6,430 nucleotides of DNA, from positions 1 to 6,430 of the forward strand of contig NZAF01000147.1 in the NCBI GenBank assembly GCA_002686115.1, given 5' to 3'. This document shows, one piece after another, positions 1 to 6,359 of the stretch. Positions within the stretch are counted from its first letter, which is position 1; the number at the start of each line of letters is the position of its first letter. The notes under the pieces were generated by a model. It made no database searches and was not told the DNA's origin. It worked only from the letters and a program-made list of their open reading frames with translations. This DNA comes from Halobacteriovorax sp. GTDB taxonomy: Bacteria > Bdellovibrionota > Bacteriovoracia > Bacteriovoracales > Bacteriovoracaceae. A program made the translations under genes and the position numbers.

Positions 1-1097
1 GAAGTGAAGAAAATCCAAATGAAGATTATGATGATAGCTACGAAAATAGCAACGAACACGACCAAGAAGATATAGCTCTAAATGAATCATATTATCCATC
101 ACTCAATGAAACACAAAATGATTTAGAGGCAGAACTAGAAGACGGTTTTCAACACCAACAGGAACAAGAAGACGAAAATCATACAGGCCAAGATGATCAA
201 TCAAATGAATCAGCTGATGAGTACAGTAGTTATGATGAGGACGATGGAAACACTTCTACTTATGAGAACCAGTATGAAGAACAAGAAAGTACACCTTCTT
301 CCAATAATATACAAGGACCACCAGAGATAACAGATGAATTTATAAACTCCTCAAATAAAACATCTCAGCTAGATCCACCTACTCCAAGAATAAATGAAAG
401 GATTGCACCTGAAACATTTGAAGAGCTCAAGTCATTCGCAGATAACTTAACATATGGTCAAGTAAGAATTGGTGGTTCACCGGCTTTTTCAATAAGACTA
501 AGCGGTGTTTATGAAAACTGTAAAGATAAAGTTATCTCTATTCTAAAAGATCACGCATTGTTTGAAGACGAAACAAGTATAAAGACAGGTCTAGATCTAG
601 GAGACCTATTAATAGCACAAGTCAGTGAATATAGTGCCATCTTTTTAGCATCAAAACTTAAACCACTTGCAAGAGATATTAGCCTTGATTTGGCCGATGA
701 AATACATGCTTCGGAGTCATACGAAAGAGATAATAAAGGCCTCACAAGTAAAAAAAGTATCTTTCAAAATAAAGAATTGTCTTTTGATCAAAAGGGAACA
801 AAACCTAATATAAAAAAAATCATGCTCTATACATCTGATCATGTAGCAGGAAAAGTCATTAAAAATAATATTGGTTTTATACATGAGGAGCTCAAATTAT
901 CTGACGAAGAAAAGTCTAATTATATTGACTTCAAAGATAGTTTAAAAGAAAAGTTAATAAATAATGTTAAGCAAAAAGCTTTTAATATAGGGGCCAACGC
1001 TGTTGTATCTACTGTCTTTCAGTTTTATGATGGCGAAGAAGATGATGTAACATATATATCAATTCAAGGAGATGCTGTTTATCTAGAAGAAGAATAG
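1..1097 (+). CDS. Acidic multidomain protein with C-terminal YbjQ-like (UPF0145) domain, 5' partial
   Basis: The reading frame is open from the left edge (first full codon at base 3) to the TAG at 1095-1097, giving 364 visible residues with no in-frame ATG until far into the protein, so the true start lies outside the window. Visible residues 1 to about 130 are low-complexity and very rich in Glu, Asp, Asn, Gln, Ser and Tyr, so probably disordered. Residues about 140-235 form a compact predicted alpha/beta domain containing LLIAQVSEYSAIFLASKL. After a charged linker, residues about 272-364 resemble the YbjQ/UPF0145 family: an initial strand (IMLYTS), a helix ending in GANAVV (330-335), then a strand and ISIQGDAV near the end. 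YbjQ proteins form small oligomeric rings and have been called heavy-metal-binding, but their role is unsettled. No signal peptide can be judged. A shorter product from the TTG at 558 is unlikely because it would cut the middle domain. glpD follows 23 bases downstream, suggesting co-transcription. The domain call is from memory of the family; the function is unknown. Confidence 0.8.
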   Translation, partial: SEENPNEDYDDSYENSNEHDQEDIALNESYYPSLNETQNDLEAELEDGFQHQQEQEDENHTGQDDQSNESADEYSSYDEDDGNTSTYENQYEEQESTPSSNNIQGPPEITDEFINSSNKTSQLDPPTPRINERIAPETFEELKSFADNLTYGQVRIGGSPAFSIRLSGVYENCKDKVISILKDHALFEDETSIKTGLDLGDLLIAQVSEYSAIFLASKLKPLARDISLDLADEIHASESYERDNKGLTSKKSIFQNKELSFDQKGTKPNIKKIMLYTSDHVAGKVIKNNIGFIHEELKLSDEEKSNYIDFKDSLKEKLINNVKQKAFNIGANAVVSTVFQFYDGEEDDVTYISIQGDAVYLEEE

Positions 1098-1120
1098 AAT
1101 AAACACAGAAATCTAAAATT

Positions 1121-2449
1121 ATGGATATTAAAGACTCAATAGACTTAAACAAATTATCAAATAATTTCGATGTTGCCGTTATTGGAGGTGGCATTGTAGG
1201 TGCTGGAATCATCAGAGACCTTGCTCTACATGGTATTAATGCAATTTTAATAGATAAAAAAGACTTTTCATCTCAAACCAGCTCGAAAAGCTCTAAAATG
1301 TTACATGGAGGAATACGATATCTTGAAAATTATGACTTTGATCTTGTTTTTGAAGCATTACAAGAAAAGAACTTTTGGTTAAAAAGCACTCCTCACCTAT
1401 GTTATGAATCGAAATTTTATTTACCAATATTTAAAGATTCAATAAGACCACTTTGGATGATAAAGCTTGGTCTTTTCTTATATGATGCTCTCTCCTTATT
1501 CACCCAAAGCCCACATCAACTATTAAATAAACAGCAGACTTTAAAAGAATTACCCTCATTACATAATTCAAACTTGAAAGGTAGTGGTATCTATCATGAT
1601 GCTGTAGTTGATGATTATAGAATGACCATCGAAATTCTTGTCGATGCAAAGAAGATTGGTAATGATAGTATTGAAATACTCAATCATGTAAGTGCAAATG
1701 GCTTCGAATTTAATAACGATAAAGTATCTATTAATTTGAAAGATATGATCAAAGGCGATGAAAAGCAGATTATTGTCAACGATGTTATCTTCGCAACGGG
1801 CCCATTTAGTGATGATATTCTTTCAAAGATTAAAGCTCTAAATTGGACAAATAAACTTATTCCATCCAAAGGAAGTCACCTGTGGCTCAAAAGAGACTCC
1901 TTAAATATTGACTATCCTGTAGTATTAACACCTAATGATGGAAGAGTTATTTTTATCATCCCACAAAAAGATAAAATTCTTGTTGGAACTACAGAGAAAC
2001 ATCATGATGGTGATAAATTTGACATTGAAGCAAGTCCTGAGGAAATAACATATCTAAAGGCAAATATTGAAGAATATTTTAAGATAAATATCAACGAGGA
2101 TATGATTCTTTCGTCTTACGCTGGCATAAGACCTTTAGTCCGCGATGATAGCGGTGATAATAGAGGTAAAACAGCAAGGAATCACAAAATATACCAACCA
2201 AGAAAGAACTGCTTTGTCATCATAGGTGGAAAGTACACGACATTTAGAGTGATGGCCTCAGATATCGTAAAAATGGTTTTAAAGAGAAAAAATAAAGCAT
2301 ACCGTGCTGACTTGTCATTTTCAAAATTAAGCTTTAACCCATATTACTTTCCATTTAACAAAGAAAGAAACCATACAGATTATGAAAAGCTAATTATTCA
2401 TAATGAATTTATTAGAACTAAAGAAGACTTCATTAGACGAACAAGTTAG
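1121..2449 (+). CDS. glpD: FAD-dependent glycerol-3-phosphate dehydrogenase, GlpD family, short C-terminus
   Basis: This 442-residue flavoprotein probably oxidises sn-glycerol-3-phosphate to dihydroxyacetone phosphate and passes electrons to quinone at the inner face of the cytoplasmic membrane. Visible family motifs, in order: the Rossmann FAD loop GGGIVG at 22-27 with acidic D45 at the end of the second strand; the signature SSKSSKMLHGGIRYLE at 54-69; DDYRMTIEILVDA at 164-176; ATGPFSDD at 225-232; the GTTE motif at 289-292; AGIRPLVRDDS at 334-344, containing the substrate-site arginine region; and GGKYTTFRVMA at 369-379. Typical GlpD proteins are about 500-560 residues. Here only about 60 residues follow the GGKYTT segment, although the closing EDFIRRT motif of the C-terminal domain is kept. 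No strong Shine-Dalgarno precedes the ATG; the leader is A-rich. It follows the YbjQ-like gene by 23 bases and overlaps the convergent barrel gene by 4. Another GlpD-family oxidoreductase substrate is possible, given the shortened domain and the absence of glpK or glpF. Confidence 0.87.
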   Translation: MDIKDSIDLNKLSNNFDVAVIGGGIVGAGIIRDLALHGINAILIDKKDFSSQTSSKSSKMLHGGIRYLENYDFDLVFEALQEKNFWLKSTPHLCYESKFYLPIFKDSIRPLWMIKLGLFLYDALSLFTQSPHQLLNKQQTLKELPSLHNSNLKGSGIYHDAVVDDYRMTIEILVDAKKIGNDSIEILNHVSANGFEFNNDKVSINLKDMIKGDEKQIIVNDVIFATGPFSDDILSKIKALNWTNKLIPSKGSHLWLKRDSLNIDYPVVLTPNDGRVIFIIPQKDKILVGTTEKHHDGDKFDIEASPEEITYLKANIEEYFKININEDMILSSYAGIRPLVRDDSGDNRGKTARNHKIYQPRKNCFVIIGGKYTTFRVMASDIVKMVLKRKNKAYRADLSFSKLSFNPYYFPFNKERNHTDYEKLIIHNEFIRTKEDFIRRTS

Positions 2450-3546
2450 AAGACTCTAGCAAAAAACCCAAATAGAATACGTGGACCAGACAAACTATAT
2501 TCATCTGTTCTGATATCTCCATTTACGTCAAAATCAAAAGAGTTAGTATTTGAATAATATTCAAGTTTTGCTAATGCACCAAATCTTTTTCCAAATAAGT
2601 ACTTCGCCCCAAAACCTACTGAATAAAAAGTACCAGAGCCTTCATCAACATTAGTACCATTATCAATTTCAGCTGTCACAGTTCCTAAGTTTCCTTCTAA
2701 GAAATAATTAATTTTATTCACTACAAACGGGTCAGAAAAGTAATAAGAAAGCCCTAGGCCTAAAATGGTATTTGTTGTAGAAGTAGAAACACTATCTTGG
2801 TCAGTAGAAGTACTTTGATATGAAAAGAGACCTCGAAGCCCTATTTTTCGTAAAAAGCCATTTGATGATGGGAATAATTTCTCACCACTTAAAGTAAAAT
2901 CAAGATTACTTGTTCCATAGTCAGTTTCACTTCCAATTTCTGTAGAGGTGCTACCAACAGTCTTTGTACCTGAAAAGAAATTAAATGAAGCGAGAGCGCC
3001 TAATTCAAACTGATATGGTGATTTCTGATAATTCGCAATTGATAGGGTATCAGATGAAGAGTTTTCAGACATAAGAGCGCCAAGATCTTTTCTCTCTTCT
3101 AAGTCCTCCATTTGTACTTCACTACCCTCTTTATTTGCGTCCATAACATCTACAGGCTCACCAATATCATATTTTCTATTTTCATAGACAATTCCCTGGG
3201 CAGGATCTTCGGTGAGCTTAATTGGGAGTGATATTTTTATATTCGCAACTTTTTGACCTACAATATGCTCTGGTTTAACAATTCTATAAATTGACCAGAT
3301 ACTTCTAGCTGGAGAGACTTTCCTTGCAACACCTCTTGCAAATACACCAGTCGTCAAAAAGAATTTAGCATGAGTATCAACAACAATCCCATCTTCATGC
3401 CCTCGATTAATTAATACTGTCTTCTTTGAAGCGGATGTATCTAGAATTCTAATTGTTAATTTCTCATCCACCTCTAGTGGTTTTGCTGCTGCAAATGAAG
3501 AAGCTGAAAAGAAAATAAACACAAAGCTCATGAATACAATTTTCAT
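2446..3546 (-). CDS. Exported protein with predicted C-terminal outer-membrane beta-barrel (second of tandem pair)
   Basis: The 366-residue product begins with a clear signal peptide (hydrophobic residues 3-13, small-residue cleavage region SSFAAA at 16-21). Residues about 28-112 form a beta-rich domain with the pattern TIRILDTSASKKTVLINRG, then DG, FF, and RSIWSIYRI, ending in LPIKL. An acidic linker (about 115-175) follows. Residues about 178-366 alternate hydrophobic and polar residues in strand-sized blocks (FELGALASFNFF, ILGLGLSYYF, FYSVGFGAKYLF, GALAKLEYYS) and finish with RILFGFFARVF. A terminal Phe in an amphipathic strand is the usual outer-membrane assembly signal. About eight strands seem visible, but this was counted by eye. 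The start ATG lies 13 bases after the stop of the upstream gene, with a weak GGGA ribosome-binding motif, so the two are very likely co-transcribed. The N-terminal domain resembles that of the upstream neighbour. No specific family was recognised, and a transport, adhesion or structural role cannot be chosen from sequence alone. Confidence 0.85.
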   Translation of the reverse strand: MKIVFMSFVFIFFSASSFAAAKPLEVDEKLTIRILDTSASKKTVLINRGHEDGIVVDTHAKFFLTTGVFARGVARKVSPARSIWSIYRIVKPEHIVGQKVANIKISLPIKLTEDPAQGIVYENRKYDIGEPVDVMDANKEGSEVQMEDLEERKDLGALMSENSSSDTLSIANYQKSPYQFELGALASFNFFSGTKTVGSTSTEIGSETDYGTSNLDFTLSGEKLFPSSNGFLRKIGLRGLFSYQSTSTDQDSVSTSTTNTILGLGLSYYFSDPFVVNKINYFLEGNLGTVTAEIDNGTNVDEGSGTFYSVGFGAKYLFGKRFGALAKLEYYSNTNSFDFDVNGDIRTDEYSLSGPRILFGFFARVF

Positions 3547-3559
3547 AAATAAATCCCAA

Positions 3560-5089
3560 TTAAAAATAAAAACTTAATCCTAAGTCTAGTCTTATATTAT
3601 TAGCTGATTGATTCCCACTAATATCATCGCTGACAGCATCAACACTTGAAAATCTATAATTATCAACAGTTATTTTACCTATAAAGCCAAAGCCAATATT
3701 AAAATCTTTTTGCCATACCTTAGAAACTGGTATTCTATATTTAACTCCAAGGTGTGCCGAAGGAAGAGCAAGTAGTGAATAATCATAAACTTGTGAAATA
3801 TTTACGGAAGTAAGTTCACCTATCCCATACTTTAGACCTGCACCGATAAAGAATGCTAGCTTTCTTTTGCTCATTGGATAATTATAAAAGTAATAATTTA
3901 AGTGCCCACCAATAGCATTAAAATTCATTCGAGCATTAAAACCACCGGCATCAAAGTTAAATACTGAGCGCTCAATTAATCCATCTATTGACCAAGCAAG
4001 ATAATCTGGATCAATTTTTTGCATATGGTATTCATACATAAGGCCAGCAGTACTACCTGGACTTTGATAATTTTCATCTACATCTGAAGTATTTTGATTT
4101 AAGTGAGCGGCAAGATATAAAGAAAACTCATGTGCTGGATCATATAACTGGGCACGGCTTCGACGGTACACTTCTTTATTAATTCCGGTACGATTAATAA
4201 AATTTGCAAGTTCAGTATCATCCATTTGAGCTGACCATAACTCGCCTTCTTTTTCGATCATTCTCTTTAAAGATTCGGGAACATCTGTTTTATATTCCTT
4301 ATCCTTTACATATTTAGAGAATTCACTATGTGACATATATGTAAGATCATTTTCAGTTTTATAGTCAATATCTTGATATAGTTCGTCATAGCCATATTTT
4401 TTGCTATTAATTTTCTTAATCTGAGAAAGATTTTGATCTTTTGCCAATTGCTCTTTGCGGGCATAATTAATCTTTTCTGAATTATCTCTGACATATGTAT
4501 CAACAGAATAGGTGTCTTTTGCACTACCTGAGACAATAACAGGAGTTTGAGATTCTAATGATCGATCTTTAGTAATCTCAATACCATCGAATTTAGTGCC
4601 ATCATCACCTTCTCTTAAAGAATCTAGTTCATTTAATTCGTCTTGATAAGTGAGAGAAGAAGGGAAGTCACTGTCAACTCCTTCATTTCTATCTTTTCGG
4701 GCCTTAGCTGAAGTAGCTGACGTGATATTATACTTAATCGGAATATCTACTCTTCCTTTATAAACATTCTTTCTGACTTGAATTTGATAGATATCGTTAA
4801 CTTTTAAAAGTTCATTTTTTACAACAGGAAAATACCAATAAGAATAGTTCTGAAATAACTTTACTAACTTACCAGAGCCTACAAAGTTATAACTTGGCCG
4901 TCCAACTGGACCATCTCTTTTAGAGAGCTCACCTGTATCACTGGAACTAAGGCCATGCATTTTACCAATATCAAGCCTAATTGTTCGACCACTAGAGCTC
5001 ATACTCGTTAAACGCACAGTGCGCAACGCATCATAAGCAAAAGATTTGCTTCCTACAAAGAAAATGAAAATTAAGATAAAAATCTTCAT
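3560..5089 (-). CDS. Exported protein with predicted C-terminal outer-membrane beta-barrel (first of tandem pair)
   Basis: The 509-residue product starts with a signal peptide (MKIFILIFIFFVG, probable cleavage after A18 in KSFA). Residues about 22-120 form a beta-rich domain (TVRLTSMSSSGRTIRLDIG, HGL, SYWYFPVV, VDIPIKY) that lines up by eye with the N-terminus of the downstream gene product. Residues about 125-310 are a long charged, probably partly helical linker without recognisable motifs. From about 320 onward there are alternating strand-like blocks (EFSLYLAAHL, AGLMYEYHMQKI, LNYYFYNY, KLAFFIGAGLKYGIG, SAHLGVKYRI, FNIGFGFIGKI) ending in IRLDLGLSFYF, again a terminal Phe. It therefore looks like a secreted outer-membrane protein with a periplasmic or surface domain. 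It is the first gene of a two-gene - strand unit and lies divergent to the small gene at 5172. The start is fixed by the signal peptide, though no good Shine-Dalgarno precedes it. The function is unrecognised. Confidence 0.83.
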   Translation of the reverse strand: MKIFILIFIFFVGSKSFAYDALRTVRLTSMSSSGRTIRLDIGKMHGLSSSDTGELSKRDGPVGRPSYNFVGSGKLVKLFQNYSYWYFPVVKNELLKVNDIYQIQVRKNVYKGRVDIPIKYNITSATSAKARKDRNEGVDSDFPSSLTYQDELNELDSLREGDDGTKFDGIEITKDRSLESQTPVIVSGSAKDTYSVDTYVRDNSEKINYARKEQLAKDQNLSQIKKINSKKYGYDELYQDIDYKTENDLTYMSHSEFSKYVKDKEYKTDVPESLKRMIEKEGELWSAQMDDTELANFINRTGINKEVYRRSRAQLYDPAHEFSLYLAAHLNQNTSDVDENYQSPGSTAGLMYEYHMQKIDPDYLAWSIDGLIERSVFNFDAGGFNARMNFNAIGGHLNYYFYNYPMSKRKLAFFIGAGLKYGIGELTSVNISQVYDYSLLALPSAHLGVKYRIPVSKVWQKDFNIGFGFIGKITVDNYRFSSVDAVSDDISGNQSANNIRLDLGLSFYF

Positions 5090-5171
5090 ATATTAATAGG
5101 ATAACAAATGGATGAATCCCAAACAATATGATAGGATATCGGCAAATTTATCTGTTTAGGGAGTTAAACTC
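5090..5171. promoter_or_regulatory. Divergent intergenic region holding promoters for both flanking units
   Basis: These 82 bases separate two divergent starts, so they should contain at least one promoter for each direction. On the + strand, TATGAT at 5127-5132 is one mismatch from the sigma-70 -10 consensus. No convincing -35 hexamer sits 16-18 bases upstream (ACAAAT at 5104-5109 is poor). AGGGAG at 5158-5163, 8 bases before the ATG at 5172, is a strong Shine-Dalgarno for the small gene. On the - strand no -10/-35 pair was convincing and no good ribosome-binding site was seen. The placement is inferred from gene layout; the exact elements are uncertain. Confidence 0.4.
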
Positions 5172-5360
5172 ATGGCAAAAAGAAAGAAAAGAGACTTTAA
5201 AATTTATCGTTATGAATGCACGATGACAGCTGAAGTCTATAAAACAACTAGACAAGCTCCAAACCCTGATGACTTAGTATCAGTAAATGCTTATTATGAG
5301 CTTCACCCTGAAGAAGATGATCGTCCAGAGACGGTAAAGAAGCAACTTGGCGTTGAATAA
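5172..5360 (+). CDS. Small unrecognised protein, 62 residues, upstream of trxB
   Basis: The gene has a strong Shine-Dalgarno (AGGGAG, 8-base spacer), an ATG start and a TAA stop. The protein begins with a basic stretch (MAKRKKRDFK), continues with YRYECTMTAEVYKTT, then APNPDDLVSVNAYYELHPEEDD, and ends acidic to mixed at QLGVE. It has a single cysteine (C16), no signal peptide and no membrane segment, so it is predicted to be a soluble cytoplasmic protein. The YECTMT...YKTT segment recalls the first beta-hairpin of small zinc-ribbon or rubredoxin-like proteins, but the paired cysteines needed for metal binding are absent, so that is only a loose resemblance. trxB starts 28 bases downstream with no terminator between, suggesting one transcript. 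The good ribosome-binding site and the non-random composition argue that it is a real gene. No family was recognised and no function is assigned. Confidence 0.78.
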   Translation: MAKRKKRDFKIYRYECTMTAEVYKTTRQAPNPDDLVSVNAYYELHPEEDDRPETVKKQLGVE

Positions 5361-5372
5361 TTAATATTCAAC
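5352..5372. repeat. Perfect 8-bp inverted repeat overlapping the small gene's stop codon
   Basis: GTTGAATA (5352-5359) and TATTCAAC (5365-5372) are exact reverse complements around a 5-base ATTAA centre. The left arm includes the last two codons of the small gene and two bases of its TAA stop. No T-run follows, so it is not a standard intrinsic terminator. It could be an mRNA hairpin that tunes trxB translation or transcript stability, or an operator-like palindrome. It may also be chance in AT-rich DNA. Confidence 0.55.
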
Positions 5373-5388
5373 AATTAACGGAGTAAAA

Positions 5389-6324
5389 ATGTCTGACAAT
5401 CACAGAAAAGTAATTATTATTGGTTCTGGCCCTGCAGGTTATACTGCGGCACTTTACACATCTCGTGCTAACTTGAACCCTCTAGTTTTAGAAGGACATG
5501 AGCCAGGTGGACAATTAACAACGACAACTGATGTTGATAATTTTCCTGGTTTCCCTGAGGGAATCATGGGCCCAGAGTTAATGGCAAACATGAAGAAACA
5601 AACTCAAAGATTTGGAACTGAGTATAAGCAAACTCATGTTACTAAAGTTGATCTTCAAAATAGACCTTTTACAGTTACTACTGAAGCTGGTGACACATAT
5701 AAAGCTGATACAATTATTCTTGCAACAGGTGCAAGTGCTAAGTACTTAGGACTTCCTAATGAAAAAGAATTGATTGGAAAAGGTGTTAGTGCATGTGCAA
5801 CTTGTGATGGTTTTTTCTATCGTGACAAAATTGTACACGTTGTTGGTGGTGGAGACACGGCCATGGAAGAAGCAACATTTTTAACAAAATTCGCTTCAAA
5901 AGTGTACGTTGTTCATAGAAGAGACTCATTAAGAGCATCAAAGCCAATGCAAGAGAGAGCTTTTAAAAACGATAAGATTGAATTTGTTTGGGATAGTGAA
6001 GTTTCAGAAATTCTTGCAAAAGATAATGGCGTATATGCTATAAAAGTTAAGAATACGAAGACTGGTGAAGAAACAGAGAGAGAAACAGATGGCCTATTTA
6101 TGGGAATTGGACATAAGCCGAATACTGATTTTCTTGAAGGACAAATAAAAACAGATGATCATGGATTTATCATTACAACAGGCAAGAACCCTGACACTAA
6201 TGTTCCAGGAGTATTTGCATGTGGTGATGTTCAAGATTCTTATTATCGTCAAGCAATTTCTGCAGCAGGTAGTGGTTGTATGGCCGCAATAAGGGCAGAG
6301 AGATTTCTAGAAGAAAATGAATAA
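5389..6324 (+). CDS. trxB: Thioredoxin reductase (NADPH)
   Basis: This 311-residue flavoenzyme transfers electrons from NADPH through FAD and a redox-active disulfide to thioredoxin in the cytoplasm, supporting ribonucleotide reduction, disulfide repair and peroxide defence. Its length matches the low-molecular-weight bacterial class. Visible motifs: FAD-binding GSGPAGYTAA at 12-21; GGQLTTTTDVDNFPGFP at 40-56, including the family hallmark NFPGFP; ATGASAKYLGLP at 112-123; the active-site CATC at 136-139 followed by DGFFY; the NADPH-domain glycine loop GGGDTAMEEA at 153-162; HRRDSLRAS at 176-184, whose arginines fit NADPH rather than NADH preference; and the C-terminal FAD motif GVFACGDVQD at 274-283 followed by YRQAISAAGSGCMAA. 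All key residues are present. The ATG is set by ACGGAG 5 bases upstream. It lies 28 bases after the small gene, and an intrinsic terminator follows its stop at once. No thioredoxin gene is visible in the window. Confidence 0.97.
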   Translation: MSDNHRKVIIIGSGPAGYTAALYTSRANLNPLVLEGHEPGGQLTTTTDVDNFPGFPEGIMGPELMANMKKQTQRFGTEYKQTHVTKVDLQNRPFTVTTEAGDTYKADTIILATGASAKYLGLPNEKELIGKGVSACATCDGFFYRDKIVHVVGGGDTAMEEATFLTKFASKVYVVHRRDSLRASKPMQERAFKNDKIEFVWDSEVSEILAKDNGVYAIKVKNTKTGEETERETDGLFMGIGHKPNTDFLEGQIKTDDHGFIITTGKNPDTNVPGVFACGDVQDSYYRQAISAAGSGCMAAIRAERFLEENE

Positions 6325-6327
6325 ATA

Positions 6328-6359
6328 TGAAAAGGGTCTCAAAGAGACCCTTTTTTCAT
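6328..6359. terminator. Strong intrinsic terminator after trxB, probably bidirectional
   Basis: GGGTCTC (6334-6340) pairs perfectly with GAGACCC (6344-6350) around an AAA loop. It is followed by six T's on the + strand and preceded by four A's, so the - strand also reads stem then T-run. Flanking ATG (6328-6330) and CAT (6357-6359) could extend the stem. It begins a few bases after the trxB stop and abuts the stop of the convergent gene at the right edge, so it fits both transcripts. Confidence 0.93.

Noticed and set aside
1..390. The acidic low-complexity stretch as a tandem DNA repeat
   Set aside because: Codons for Glu, Asp, Asn and Gln recur, but no fixed repeat unit or period could be found; it is compositional bias.
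551..745. A 64-codon - strand open frame inside the YbjQ-like gene
   Set aside because: It lies wholly inside a longer + strand frame with clear domain structure, and has no ribosome-binding site or recognisable protein features.
558..1097. A separate 179-residue gene starting at the TTG at 558
   Set aside because: The frame is open all the way back to the left edge, the TTG falls inside the middle domain, and no convincing ribosome-binding site precedes it.
1009..1212. A - strand open frame across the gene boundary at 1098-1120
   Set aside because: It is antisense to the YbjQ GANAVV region's downstream end and to the glpD FAD loop, with no supporting signals.
1684..1869. A 61-codon - strand open frame inside glpD
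   Set aside because: It overlaps a confidently identified gene and looks like a chance shadow.
2421..2457. Two copies of AGAAGACT (2422-2429 and 2449-2456) near the glpD stop, considered as a duplication or attachment site
   Set aside because: Eight bases in AT-rich coding DNA are easily repeated by chance, and no mobile-element gene or target-site context is present.
4306..4536. A 76-codon - strand open frame in another frame of the 509-residue barrel gene
   Set aside because: It falls within the linker of a longer gene on the same strand, has no ribosome-binding site, and AT-rich codon content explains the open frame.
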